A stretch of DNA of 64,000 nucleotides. Origin: Palaemon carinicauda. Lineage: Eukaryota; Arthropoda; Malacostraca; Decapoda; Palaemonidae. Under the pieces are notes generated by a model. It made no database searches. It worked only from the letters and a program-made list of their open reading frames with translations, and had not been told where the DNA came from. Made by a program: the position numbers and the translations under genes. Positions 43,301 to 56,339 of this stretch are shown piece by piece. The stretch is from the NCBI RefSeq assembly GCF_036898095.1, contig NC_090744.1, positions 99,638,240-99,702,239 of the forward strand, given 5' to 3'. Positions within the stretch are counted from its first letter, which is position 1, and the number at the start of each line of letters is the position of its first letter.

Positions 43301-44782
43301 TCTTGAAGCTTTCTTCTATTGACATTTACCCCAAAAAACTAGAAAATATCCTATTTTCTCTCCTTTCAATAGGCTTAGGCCTCTAGTATAGTACGGAGAC
43401 AATCTAATTGGCAATACTGTAACCATGGCATGGGTAGGCCATACTGTCTTTTGTCTGTTGTGTTCTTGCTATAGCAAGTTGATTTTACCCTGTGTGATTT
43501 CTCCAGAGATAAGTGTTCTCTATTTGTTAATGATTAATTACTGTTTAGATTGTTCAAGAAAATGCAATCTTAATGCTGCGTGGCCAGTTCTGTTTCTTTT
43601 TGTTTTGTTTTTTATTTAACATTGTGTACTGTATTGTGATTTGGAGTCTTGTTCCCAACCATACAGTTAGAAGTGTAAGCCTATACTGTTTTTATTTTGA
43701 ATGGATGGTGCTTTAGTTTCATGTTATTATTAGGTATAATGGTTGAATGGCTCTTTTTCCTGCTTCGTGAAGGTCCATTACATTTCAGCACCCTCAGGGA
43801 TCTCCATTGTAATCCTCACGGTGAAATTTTTAAAATCAGATATATAAATACATTTACCAGATAGTTATATGGCTGTTCAAAGTGCTTAGCCTGAAGGTAT
43901 TTCTGAAAAAAAGCTTTCTTCAATGAAGATCAAAAGGTATTTGTCACTTGATTTTTTTTATAATGAAGTGATAAATGCTCTCTTCTTATTCATTTAGTGT
44001 TATGGACTTATTTCTTGTTTCCATTTTGAGATAGGTCTTTGATTATGCTACCTTGAATTGTATGCTCATTGGCTATTATTTGTTTCCCTTGATTTTTAGC
44101 TTGATGGGTATTTTATTTAAGCTGGTAGCAGTGTTCCTCCTTGACTTGCAGTGTGGCATAACATGACGATGATTTGTTCAAAAGGTTATTCAGACTTATA
44201 AAGAGGATGATACACTGTAGTTATTTTGGGGATGTATTTTGCATCCAGGTGTGTTCTGTGATGATAAAATGAGTATGATAATGAACGTATTTCTTAAAAG
44301 TAAAGAGTGCTGTGTACCAGGGGGTATAAATTACAAATTCTTTCTATCACACATTGTGTAGTGTTGCTGCACTAGAAGATAATGCATCATGGAGATTAAA
44401 GATAATTGGAACTCACTTTGACAAGGAGGGAGACAGATATTCTTAGTAAAATGTAAAAAGTGTTAGCCAGTTTTAAAAACACAATGGAGTTTCCTGTTAG
44501 TTGTTATTGCCATGATTATTGGATTAATTTACGAAAATTTTGTAACGCAGGAATAACAAATATTTAATCGGGATTTTGTAATACAACTCAATGTATAACT
44601 TGTGTGAATAGAAAGGTATATAATCACAAAAATGATAGAATATCTTTAGTGTGCTATTACTGTGGTGATATTCTTGTGATAGAGGTTAAGGTTTTTTTAC
44701 CTATTTTGTGCAGATATAAAGGGAGATTCAGTTTAATGTGAAAAACAAAGCTGTTGCTCAGGAGGAAAAAGTTGTGGCATTC

Positions 44783-44786
<4 letters not shown>
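40346..44786 (+). other. Probable ERLEC1 3' UTR and downstream sequence
   Basis: There is no convincing coding sequence. The first AATAAA downstream of the stop that I noticed is at 41757-41762; others are at 45852-45857 and 48095-48100. The end of the mRNA cannot be placed from sequence. The segment 42655-42985 is listed separately. Confidence 0.4.
42655..42985. repeat. Possible MITE with imperfect terminal inverted repeats
   Basis: The left edge reads AACTTTTATTATAGAATTAC and AAACCAC. The right edge reads GTGGTTTGTATTTATGAAAT, then AGAATTTTCGAAAAGTTTA. These are roughly inverted. The interior is more GC-rich than its surroundings (for example GTTTCCCCCTCCCCCAGTAG). No second copy was found in the window. 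Confidence 0.4.

Positions 44787-44872
<86 letters not shown>
44787..44872 (+). repeat. (CT)n microsatellite
   Basis: An uninterrupted CT dinucleotide tract of about 86 bp. Confidence 0.97.
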
Positions 44873-44875
<3 letters not shown>

Positions 44876-47800
44876 GTTTTTGTTTTTATGTTATTCTGTT
44901 TTGATGTGTGAAGAGTCATATTAAAGAAGAGACTACTAAAAAACAGTCATTTTACCAGTGAAAAATAACAATGTATAGTGTAACATAGGCAAAGATTGTA
45001 AGTAATGAGATGAACATGTATAATCCAAGAACATGTTTATACGTATCCAGCCTGAACAGGTACTTTTTGATGAAGGATGGTCACTTGATTCCTATTTTAT
45101 AATATATTTTCTGTCTCATTTTTGCTATTAGTTCCCTGATTCACATATTCTTAGTATAACTTTAACTCTGCCAAGTCAAAGGATTTGCTGAAACCTACTT
45201 GAGGGTCTTTGATTAGGTTCTTAATGAATTGAATTAATGCTCACTGTATGTACATAATAATTTTCTGCGATGCCACAAACTGCAAGAACTTTTTAGTTAC
45301 AACATTTATTCAGTATTCAGTTAGTGTCCATAGAAAGCTTCAATGGAATTCACAAGTAACATGTAATATTTATAAAAAGATAATTAACTCCACACACTTG
45401 TAGTAATTCAACTACTGTAAAGTGTCTTTTCAAAGAGTTATGTAAGCAGAATTACAATAGAAACAAGTTAATGACCAATTCAGTGTTTTTATACATCTTT
45501 ACACTGTACATACAAAGGTTTTTGTACATTATCCTTACTCTTGTACAGAGGTTTTGTACATTTTCCTTATACTATGCAGAGGTTTTGTACATTATTCTTA
45601 TCTATCATTAGGACCCAGTCAAATAAGGCACCATCTTCCTTATTTACTGATACTAAAAGGACTTTGTTGAATACAAGTTACATATGTATACCCGATCAGT
45701 TGGTCATTTTACACTGAAGGACATCAACAAGAATTTTTTTAGCTCTTCCTTGATGACTCTTCACTACTTTTAAAGTACTTTTGATAGCTTTTACTGTATG
45801 CTGTGAAAATGTTATGGTGTATTTCTGGGCTTCCTTTTATTAGAGGTAATTAATAAAATCCTAGTTTGTTGTTACTGTCACATCCCTTTGAGGAAGTTTT
45901 GTAAATTCTAGTTGAGGTGTAACTCATTTATCTATGCATAATGAACACATTTTGTATTTAGGTTTTTTGCTACTTTAAAAAGTAGGTTATATATCTTGGG
46001 ATGGGATAATCATACTGAAAGGTTTGGAAGAAACTATTTTTAGCTTAACTTCATGGGGTGATGTTTTTGGTTACGGTATTGGCAGACTCAACCTCAGAAG
46101 TGTGTTAGCAAAGAGTGGTATTCATTTCAAAGTTCTGTAAGTTTTATGAAAAACTGATGCAAGTGATATGCATCTAAAAGATTATTTCCTATTGAATGCA
46201 AATCAGAGTAGTTTTGAATTGGTTGTCAAGCACCCACTTGCTTCATTTGGGTGCTACAGTAATTTAATGGTTCACGTCATGTAAAATGTCAGTGGAATTA
46301 TTCCTATTTTCTATGAATCGTTATATAAAGTGCAAGGTTTTCCATGAAGTATTCTGTTTTCTACGATGTATGCTATTTCAGGACTGTGAATTTATTTATT
46401 GAAAGTTTTATGAATTTACGGTTTTAAAACATGGTTTTCATTGACATACTGTGTATAATTTCACAGTTTGAAGGAATATATTAGATAAATGAACACCAAT
46501 CTAAGATCCATTTTTGAAAAATATTTCATCATAAAGTGAAATAGTTTTTATGGTATGAATAGTACTTTTATTTTATGCAATCCAATTAGTTATCGATTGG
46601 GATGAGTACTCTGTGATTGATGGATTTGTTTTGAAACAGGTTTATTAAAGATTTTTCATTTTGTTCTTATGCAATTTAAGTAGTTTAGAAGTTTCTTTAG
46701 AATTTATTGTATAGAAGTAACTTGTCTTATTTATGTACATTACACACAAGAGCACAAGCACCTTATTCATTATCTTGTAATTTAGTCATAGGAACTTTGT
46801 TATATATGGGAAAGAATTGATTCAGGCTTGGGGCAGTTTTCGTAACTTGAAGAACATCCAGTTTCAGAATTCTTTATTCTTCAGGTTAGCGATTTGTAAA
46901 TGTTAAAGGTACAGTAATATGTTGTTTCATTCAGTATTTTTCATTTGCAATTGGCATGAAATATAATTTTATTGATTTATTTACAATATATAATTTCCAA
47001 GTATTGCAAATTGATACTTTCAAATTTGTTGCTGAACATAGGAATTATGTGAAAGCTGCAGGGGAATTAGTGATTCTAGGAAAAAGAGGCAACTTCGGGT
47101 TGGTTTCCAGAAAAAGTAAGCGATCACTTTTTTGTTGTTGTTACCCTTAAACACTTGGAATTTATGATCCCTTAATTATATGTGACAGCCAACAGTTAAG
47201 CACCTTTCTACTGCTATTTCTTGACATTGTTAGGTTGAGACCTAGGTTCCGGTAATGTATTTTATATTTGTATTTTTGCCAAGGAAATTTATTTTATGAT
47301 AAAATTATCTGTACAGTACAATAGCCGAGGTGCAAATGCCTCAATTCTTATTTATTTAATTTCAGCATCCCTTATTTTTGTGCTTAGCCCTTCGTCAACA
47401 TCCCAAATAATGAAGGATCCATTTTTTCATTATTTTTTTCTTATTTTAGGGATTGCGTTTTGATATCACTAGGAGAGAATGAGAGAAGCTTTAATGCAAG
47501 ACAGGTTAACCTTATCTTCTTGACCTTGCAACCTACGTGCTATTGGTAGGACTTAAAGTAGTATTTGATGTTATCTTGTAATGAATGCTAATATATTTTT
47601 CTATAGAGAATTTTTTCTTTAGGTGCTCAACCAAGTTTTTTGTTGAAATTTTATTACAGTATACTTTACTGTATTTTATACTTATTGCTGTATTCATGCA
47701 CACGTGTCGTGTACACAACCTTCACATTTCAGAACCCTCAGAATTTTCATGCTATGCTTCTTATATTTCTTTTTGTATCATTTTTCCTCATCTCTTAATA

Positions 47801-47956
47801 TCTGTACTATAATAGATTGTGTTTGAGTTTTCATTTTCTTGAATTCTTGAAGTACTGTACAATATTCTTGAAACTGGGGTCCCCTCTTTTTGTGTAAGGG
47901 GTTTTGTGTATAATGCCAATCAAAAATTTGCTTGGATTTTGCTTTTTGCTTTATGT

Positions 47957-47960
<4 letters not shown>
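44873..47960. other. Gene-poor AT-rich sequence
   Basis: A short open frame at 46956-47150 has no recognisable similarity. Three near-copies of a TTTTGTACATT motif lie around 45520-45596. Nothing else was identified. Confidence 0.4.

Positions 47961-48052
<92 letters not shown>
47961..48052 (+). repeat. (CT)n microsatellite
   Basis: An uninterrupted CT tract of about 92 bp. It keeps the overlapping Arg-Glu and Ser-Leu frames open artificially. Confidence 0.97.
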
Positions 48053-48055
<3 letters not shown>

Positions 48056-49234
48056 GCAAATATCTTTCCAATATTTTTAAATGAAACCTTTGCCAATAAA
48101 GATTTTTTATATTGTAATAGCAGTTTAATAACCTAAAGTACCACAGGAAAATCAAACTTTGCTTTGGAAAAATTAATTGGAAAAGTAAGTGGTGAATGGT
48201 TTCTGATATGTGATGTTCCCTCTCAAGTATTTGTGGAATTTTTATGGACTTTAATGGAAACATCATGTATCAGAGATTTTCTATATGTTAGTTTTTCTCT
48301 AATGTCAATTTTGACCAGACATTGTTGAGCATGATTGTAATTTTTTTAAGTAAGGGCTTATTAGATTCTAAGTGTTGTGGTTAGTTGTATCAACTGTTTG
48401 GAATGTCAACATGACAATTTTGTAATACTGAAAATATAGAAATAGATACATGAAAACTGTTGAACAGCTTAAATTTTTTAAAAATTTAACCAGATAGTCA
48501 ATGAGTTTAATATAAAAATAAAGCACTACACAAGAACAGTACTTTATTATGCTATATGACAAATGATCTAAAATATGGCAATTGTAGCAAATGTTCAAAT
48601 TGTATTACAGGAATGTAATGTAAGATTTGATACAGTAATAAGTTTGGTTTTTCTGCAGTTATACACTGTATGTAATGCCATTTAATAGTAAAACAAACTT
48701 CAAAAGAGACTCCATAGGTAAAAAGCAAAATATGAAAACATCAAATAGTTTAGAAAATTTAACTGAAAACGCATTGTAATTTTATGTGGCCTGCTGCTTT
48801 TATGTAAAGGCCTGTCCATACTATTGGGCATGCCCAACAGGAAAACAGTGATACCAGATCAATAAACCCCCATACACAAACTAGGAGGGTGAGTGGGAGG
48901 CATGAAGGTGACATCAGAAGCAAGGAAACGACAGGTATACATAAAAAGGCAACTGGCTGGAAGTGAGCTTGAATGAAGCACAAGACACCAGAAATGCTCT
49001 ACTTGTAAACCAAGTAAGTCATGGGCTGGGACGGATGATTTTTACACCCCCAAATTAGGGTGCTTTGGTGACCTGTCTCTCCTCAGTGATGGTGTTGTAT
49101 GAAGACAGCGCACAAATAGTGCAAGGAAACTTTCTGAACTGTATATAAACTATTCTGAATGATTACTACTTGAAAAAAAATATAAATTTAAGGCAGATTC
49201 ACATGATTTGGCTTGTTAATTTTGTTACCCTAAA
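48053..49234. other. Gene-poor sequence, possible old repeat
   Basis: 48790-49130 is less AT-rich than its flanks (GCCTGTCCATACTATTGGGC, GATGGTGTTGTATGAAGACA) and may be a dispersed repeat. No second copy is in the window and there is no coding sequence. Confidence 0.35.
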
Positions 49235-49245
49235 ACACACACACA

Positions 49246-49326
<81 letters not shown>
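49235..49326 (+). repeat. Compound (CA)n(CT)n microsatellite
   Basis: About 7 CA units followed by about 39 uninterrupted CT units. Confidence 0.97.
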
Positions 49327-49329
<3 letters not shown>

Positions 49330-51734
49330 GAGCCCTTGCCATTCTAGCATTTGCTTTTGTAACCAATGTTGTGGCTCCGCTATTGATGATAATAATGATA
49401 ACACTTAAATTTTATACAGTGTAATCCTTATAGTAGTAACAATTATAGGAATATATTTTATCCTAATCTAATCCAAATAATGAAAATAAAAAATAAGATT
49501 CAGCATTTCAAATAACTAGAAAATTATTTTTTTCTGCTCAAAGTTGTTATAGCTACTGTAGGCATCTATCAATGGAGGGTTTGGGTAGTGGTTGCCTGGA
49601 GGTCATGCAGCAGAATATAATGACTGTACAGAAATGGAACTCTGGTGTAGGCTATTTTGATATCACATTAAAGCATATTGTAACATCTGAATAAAAGGGA
49701 GAGAAAACAAGTATATTATAAATATACAAAATGGTAATTAATTAGTCGAAACTGAAAGGAGATAACTTTGCTAAACATTTAAATTTCTCTACGTAAGGAT
49801 ATGCAAGTGTTAGATATCTACTGTTATTATAGGTATTAGGTAGTTTATTTATATAGAATTTAATGTAGAATGAAAATATATGAATAAACAGAGATAATAA
49901 AAGTAGTATGAAGTATTTTTTTATGAAATAGTTTGTACTTTATATGTAGCTACAATACTATAATCAAAGTTATCTGTGTTTTCAATACCGACTACTCATT
50001 TTTCCCTGAGGGCTAGGCCCCGTGTTTCATGGACTTGTAAGGGTAGATTGCAGTACCATCAATCCAAGTACCATCTGAAGAGATGCATAGATATATCAGA
50101 ACGGCAGCCAGGCAAGCTTAAGCCCCCAATGTGGTGCCAAACCACAGTTGTATCCTCCCGTGTAAACACCTTAAACTCACGGTCTAAGACCCAGATCGAT
50201 CTGTTGCCATACGAATGCATAGGAAATATCCTAATAATGTACTATCCAGGAAACTAGACCATCATAATAATGTCCATGTCTTACATTGATCGTAGTTTCT
50301 TCAGTTTACGACAAAGAAAAAAAAAAGTTTTATATTTTCTTTAGTGTTCCATTAAAAGTAGTTCTAACATTTTCTCTAGGTTCTGGCGATTGAATTATCC
50401 GTTTTCTTATCTAATCTATAGTAATCTTTTCACTTATGTTCCTCTTATTTCTTTGTCTGTTCGTTTATATGTTTAAAATTTTCATGTTCTGATTGTACTG
50501 AAACATGCATAAAATATCAAAGACGATTGAATGTCCATTTAGTGGACACACAAACACACACACATAGAAACACGCGCGCGTGCGTGTGTGTTTGGGGAGC
50601 AACATTTTTCTACAATCTACATGCATTTACGCACATCTGTTAGTGTACATATTAGTGCAGTATAATATGTATATATGCATGTAATTTTGTAAACGAAGGC
50701 TTATCATTGAATATATCTGAAAGGTAGTTTTACTTGTGTGTTTAGTATATGTGTGTATGCATCTAATGCATTCCATTTTTGGAGTACACATATATAATTA
50801 TGTGTACATATAGGTTAGATATGTATACATCTATGATCACTTGTGTATGCACGTATATATCTCGTAGCCTACATGCGTGAATGTTTGTACGTATGCCTTT
50901 CCAAGAAGGACCACGTGTCTTCAGATTTACTGATATGTGAAAATACAAATGTATAAATTAGTCAATTGAACTATGTATGATTGTATGCACATATGTAGCC
51001 TATGCATGTAATTGTTTATATTGCACACATATGCATTTGTGCGGGGATATTGCATATATAGGGGGCGTGCGTAATGCAGTTGGGTGAATTTATATATTTG
51101 TATATGAATATTTGTAAGTAGGCCTATGAATTTATGTATGCATTAAGCAGTATTTCATGTATGGGTGCCTGATCAGTAATGTTGAATGGTTGATATTCGT
51201 CACTATTATCGGTAGAGGGCTCAACATTTCTTTCGTCTGTTAGTAAATTTTGATTTGCGGATTCGGCGGGACGAAATCCGGGAAAGATGATGTCCTTATA
51301 GTATAATTAATTGTGTTGTAAAGTCAAACTTTTGGCATATTGTCAGTTTGTAATGGAGATTGGGTACATTATCCTACTGGCTTTAGGAAAAGTCAGAAGC
51401 TTGTATATTTTAAAGTGAAAATGATGCTTCTTTAGTTAAGTTACATTTTTTTCAATCAACTTCATTTATGTAATTCATTTAAAAGACAGGGATTGAACAG
51501 GAATGAATAATCTACATTATAAAATACTATGTAAATTCTAATGCCTATTCACTGCATTTTATATAACAGTAATAATGGTGATAAAAATCATTTGGCTGAT
51601 ATGAAGTTATGTACTGTATACCATTTTAGAGAAATTAATTCAAGTTTAGACAATTTTCCTTAGGAACTCATTTTTGTTATATATATTTGATATATTTAAC
51701 AATTCAATATTTCTTCACGTTTTGTTCATTTTCA
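49327..51734. other. Intergenic sequence, nothing recognised
   Basis: AT-rich, with a short palindromic CA/CG/TG tract at about 50548-50592. The block at 49976-50257 is open for 93 codons and GC-richer, but no family was recognised. Confidence 0.4.
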
Positions 51735-51795
51735 CGAGAACAAACAAATTTTCAGTGTGTTAATTATTAGTAAACTGAAATTTTGTTTGTTCTCG
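51735..51795. repeat. 22-bp stem inverted repeat
   Basis: CGAGAACAAACAAATTTTCA at 51735 and its complement ending at 51795 (TTTTGTTTGTTCTCG) flank a 17-base spacer. The arms pair over 22 bp with a small mismatch. The repeat lies about 100 bp upstream of the first putative exon of the candidate transcript. Confidence 0.8.
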
Positions 51796-53440
51796 TTGAG
51801 GATGGAAAGTAAAAGGGAAAATATTAACTTGTAGATGGCGCCACCGTTTTTTCCATGGAAACAATTTCTACTTTCCTTGTAGTATTATACACCACTTCCT
51901 CAATCTCGAGTCCTTGAATTTTTCGAAGGCAAGGTTGGAAAAAAATCCGGTATACGGGACAGTCTGGTGTGCAGGAACGACACGGATGTCCTAAGTCACT
52001 TATGTATAATCAAGGTAAGCTTTTTTTTTGCGTTGCCATTTGTGTAGATTGTTCCAAGTACTTTAATAGTATGGTGATTATCATTGTTGTAATATATTTT
52101 TGTGAAGGTTTCTACACTTTTAAAATGGTTAATATTTAGAATGTCGAAATTTACTTTCGTGTTACTTAACCAAATCAAATGAAGTGAAGCAATATTTAGA
52201 CGGGCGTTTTTTTTTTTAATTCAAATTCTTATAGAACAAAGTGTTCTTAATGGTGTATGTCCTAAGAGTTTGAGAATAAACTTGGTGTGCTATGCTTTAG
52301 TCAAATCACACAGCTACCAAACTGTAATCAATACCAACGAAAATCTGGTTATTTAATTTTTTTTTTCGTGCAAAATATTTAGTGGTCAGTTGGGTACTTA
52401 TCTGATACCTTAAAATGAACTTCATTAAAACTTATTTTTGTGTGGGGTATATTGGAGGTAATATAGTAACTGCAAAACCAAGGTTTTTTACGCCTTCGTG
52501 GAATAGCAGCTTCGGACCTAAATCTGTGACCCTTGTTAAATCTAAATTACTTGCTGGTGTCATTGAGAATTTTTTCGTACAGGGTTCTCTTAAAGCACAC
52601 CACCCAAATAAAGCTTAGGGCGTTTAGAAATTGCAATAGTTTTATTCAATCACTTTAGGATTTGTACGTCTACCAGTCTAGTTGTAGATCTGTTGAGAAT
52701 TGCGCCTACCCATATATACAATTCTAATGTATTTTAAGTTTTTATGAAGGTTTAGTTCAATTTTAGGCATAATATATGTTAATTTAAATTTCCTGGGAGT
52801 TCAAACTTTTACACGAAAGTTGGGTATAATTCGTGAAAATAAATTTACCGTAGGCCATATGTTTCTTGAAGTTATTCATAGTATAGGCTATATTTCGTAA
52901 GGACATGAAAGATATGCTCGTGAGTATTTTTAAGATCGGCTATATTTTATGATTATCCTAAAAGGTTGGTTACGCATTTGAGTGTTTTCATAACCCAACA
53001 TTTTAGTCTAAAAGATTTCCTTTAAATTCGTGAGGGTCACGTTTTATTGTCTGGGCAAGATAATTTTTTTCCATCGAACAATAGTTAGTTGGCATTGACC
53101 AAATTTTCAACTTAATTTCGAAAGGAATAATTTCTGTAAATAATTAAGACTATTTTAGTTCCTTGCAGCTGGGTTATTTGAAATATTGTGGGCCACGGGT
53201 GTTGGTATGGTAAGACGAATCCTGAATATGCTAAAGTAAAATGCCTAGGGCAGTACAAATATAGGATACCACAGAGTCCTACAATTATTAAACTTTAGCT
53301 GCTTAAAATGCAATTAGGCATGGGTAATTAGATTGAATAGGAGAATAGAAATGTTAGTTTAAATGAATCCTTAGGTAGGCCTAGCATAGAATTGTTTTAT
53401 TGTTCAGAACTCTAACCTAAATATTTTTTCTTTTCAGGTC

Positions 53441-53545
53441 AAAGTACGTCTGATGTCTGAACCAGCCGTGAAATCAAAGGACGTCTGATGTCGGAACCAG
53501 CCGTGAAATCAAAGGACGTGTGATGTCTGAACCAGCCGTGAAATT
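53441..53545 (+). repeat. 35-bp unit repeated three times
   Basis: AAAGGACGTCTGATGTCGGA followed by ACCAGCCGTGAAATC, at 53441-53475, 53476-53510 and 53511-53545, with three or four substitutions in total. It fills the start of the second putative exon. Confidence 0.93.
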
Positions 53546-54029
53546 AATCGGAGCAGGATGAATAGCTTCCCGATATATCAACTGAATGTCTGACCTTGTG
53601 GATAATTTACATGTAAGTCCCCTATCATAAGTTTTTTATTCTATACTGTATATAATTTTTAGCTTTATTTGCTAGGTAATTTAAAAGGTAGCCGTATATT
53701 AACCGAATAGTTTGGTTCTTGCAAGTGTCGGTTACTAGCCGGCGAAAGAACAAGCGTTTAAATCTCGTTAGATGTCAGGTAGAACAAAATGTAACAGGCT
53801 ATGCTTAATTACTTAAATTTTCAACATAAAACAAGGTAGGAACTTAAAATTTAGATCAAATATCCTACACAAATATAACAGGTTATGAACGAGTGATGAT
53901 AGGTCAAATTTTCAAAATACGTGAAGGGTGTCTTAAAAAGAAGGAAACTTAGAATACTATAGTTAAAACTCTTCCACAAGGAGTGCAGGGAACTTTTACG
54001 ATGAAGCTTAAGCTTTCAAGATTGTATAC

Positions 54030-54490
54030 AAAACTTTGATAGTGTTAGTAATCTGTTCTTGAAAGGATAGTGGTGTATAGTAAACTTTGATAATTTTAGT
54101 AATCTGTTCTTGAAAGGATAAAGCGGTGTATACTAAACTGATAATTTTAGTAATCTGTTCTTGAAAGGATAAAGCGGTGTACAGTATACTAAACTGATAA
54201 TTTTAGTAATCTGTTCTTGAAAGGATAAAGCGGTGTATACTAAACTGATAATTTTAGTAATCTGTTCTTGAAAGGATAAAGCGGTGTATACTAAACTGAT
54301 AATTTTAGTAATCTGTTCTTGAAAGGATAAAGCGGTGTATACTAAACTGATAATTTTAGTAATCTGTTCTTGAAAGGATAAAGCGGTGTACAGTATACTA
54401 AACTGATAATTTTAGTAATCTGTTCTTGAAAGGATAAAGCGGTGTATACTAAACTGATAATTTTAGTAATCTGTTCTTGAAAGGATAAAG
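54030..54490 (+). repeat. 51-bp minisatellite, about nine copies
   Basis: The unit contains AAACTGATAATTTTAGTAAT, CTGTTCTTGAAAGGATAAAG and CGGTGTATACT. Two copies carry a 5-bp insertion (GTACAGTATACT), and the first two and last copies are diverged. The array lies in the interval between putative exons two and three. Confidence 0.94.
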
Positions 54491-55537
54491 TGGCATCAAA
54501 ATCACGTTATGTATTCTGGCATGATTTTAGCAAATTTAAAAGGTTATAGTAACTTTGGTCTAACGTAGTACTGATAAGCTTTACCGTAAAAGTTTCAAAA
54601 TTGATGTATCACTTGTAAATGATTATTGTAGCTATAATTATATTAGCCACGTAATTCAACTTACACCGTAATCCTCATTATTTGCATTTAACTAAAATAC
54701 GTTAGTTTTGCACGGTCAATATTTACGAACTATTTTGTAATTACTGGTCACGCTCATTAGCACCATTATGATCCATTAAAAAAGTATTCAAAGAATTTAG
54801 TTAGCTCGAATTAGTCTCCCGATTGGTACGCAGAAGCTTCAGGTATATTTTCCTAAATTTATTTTCTAGCAGCGCATAAGCATAGGTACTTTGATAGATA
54901 TTTCAGAAATGGTTTAATAACGTGTTTTTGCTCTTCTAAATGTTTTACTGTGCCAGATCAAAGTAATTATTTTGGTACACTAGTGAATAGATGTCAGGTC
55001 ACAGAGGATTATATAGTTGTTTCTTTTAAGAAGTTGAAAATCAGCAGAGTAAAGTTTGTAAAGCGTGACAAAACTACTACGAAGGCCTTGATAAATTCTG
55101 TTGTGGCCTTACGACCATCAGGAAAGGTAGGCTTAAAACCTATGTAGTCAAGAGTGCATTAGCAAACAGTTTTTGAAAATTTATTTATAGTTGCCATTTA
55201 CCTGACCACAGAAGATGCCAAAACAGTTTTTTCAAACTTCAAAATGGATAGGAACTGGCTGATATTGTACTCTTAATCTATAATGGTAGATGTAAAGGAA
55301 GTAATGCATAAATTATTCAAAGCCCTGGAAAGATTTTAACGTCTGTTCTTTTAAGCAAGCTTTCTCTACTTAGGGACCTAAAAATTTACAATATCTAATG
55401 GTGTACAAATATTTTTACTTAATAAATAATCTCAGCCTTCTGTTAAAGAATATTTGTATAAATTTCATACTATGAGGACTTACTATTAATATTCGTGAAT
55501 ACTTCATGCATGTGGTGTTGTAGAAAACCCGCAATTT

Positions 55538-55585
55538 AATATTCGTGAATATTTCATGTACCAAATGAAAATATTCACGAATATT
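55538..55585. repeat. AT-rich inverted repeat
   Basis: AATATTCGTGAATATTTCAT and its near complement ATGAAAATATTCACGAATAT flank a 7-base spacer. Further partial copies of the same motif lie at about 55487-55505, 55599-55612 and 55637-55655. Confidence 0.75.
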
Positions 55586-55868
55586 GTAGAATTTGGTAAT
55601 ATTCACAAATATTAATTGTAAATTTCACAATATCACATGAAATATTTACGAATAATAATTGGTTCCTTTATTATGAGATTCTATGCATTTATAATTTTGA
55701 TCATAAATTATGGTAGCAAGCAATGTTTAAAGTAAATAAGACGCTCGTGTAACTTCAATATTTATTTATTACAATACCAGAGATATAAACAAATGCATCA
55801 AAGCAACAGTTTTTAAAAGCAATTTTATTATATTATTATTATATTACTGATACAATAAATTCTTTCAG

Positions 55869-55952
55869 ATCTTCTTGCATATGCGTAGATAACTACAACT
55901 ACTCTTGGAGATCTTCTTGCATATGCGTAGATAACTACAACTACTCTTGGAG
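55869..55952 (+). repeat. 42-bp exact tandem duplication
   Basis: ATCTTCTTGCATATGCGTAG, ATAACTACAACTACTCTTGG and AG occur twice in a row. The first copy starts immediately after a splice acceptor-like TTCTTTCAG. Confidence 0.95.
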
Positions 55953-56339
55953 AAACTCGCTAAGTACTGAGAGTTACTTATATTACTGGGTATAGTAGAA
56001 CTTGACATTCTACGGTTCCTGCTGCAAAAACCAGTTTCTTCGTTGAGGTGCTGCTACTATGTGCCTAAGTTCATCTGTTGAACTTAAACATCCTACTAGA
56101 AGAGCATGCTGCTGTTATTGAAAATGCTACTAGAATATTTTGATGCTCCATCTGCTGCTATGAAAGCTTACTGCTTTTACTAGAAGTAGTTTGCTTTTAC
56201 TAGTAGTTGTTTTCTCTTGGAGCTCAAGAAAGGTAATTTTTACTCGATAAATTTTTACTCGATACACCGGTTCCTGCTGCTGCTCTTACATGAGAAGATA
56301 AGATGAAAACCTTGTTGCGTGAGTAATATTTGATGCTAC

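Noticed and set aside
43840..43880. DIRS terminus-like ACATTTACCAGATAGTTATATGG
   Set aside because: Weak similarity over about 25 bp to the end at 24741; too short and AT-rich to support.
46956..47150. 64-codon open frame followed by a GTAAGC-like donor
   Set aside because: No good acceptor in phase and no recognisable similarity.
47778..48266. Open frame with a long Arg-Glu run on the minus strand and Ser-Leu run on the plus strand
   Set aside because: Created by the (CT)n microsatellite; no conserved sequence on either side.
54957..55126. Protein-coding exon (open in one frame, KKLKISRVKFVKRD in part)
   Set aside because: The neighbouring putative exons have no compatible long frame, so a non-coding transcript is the more cautious reading.
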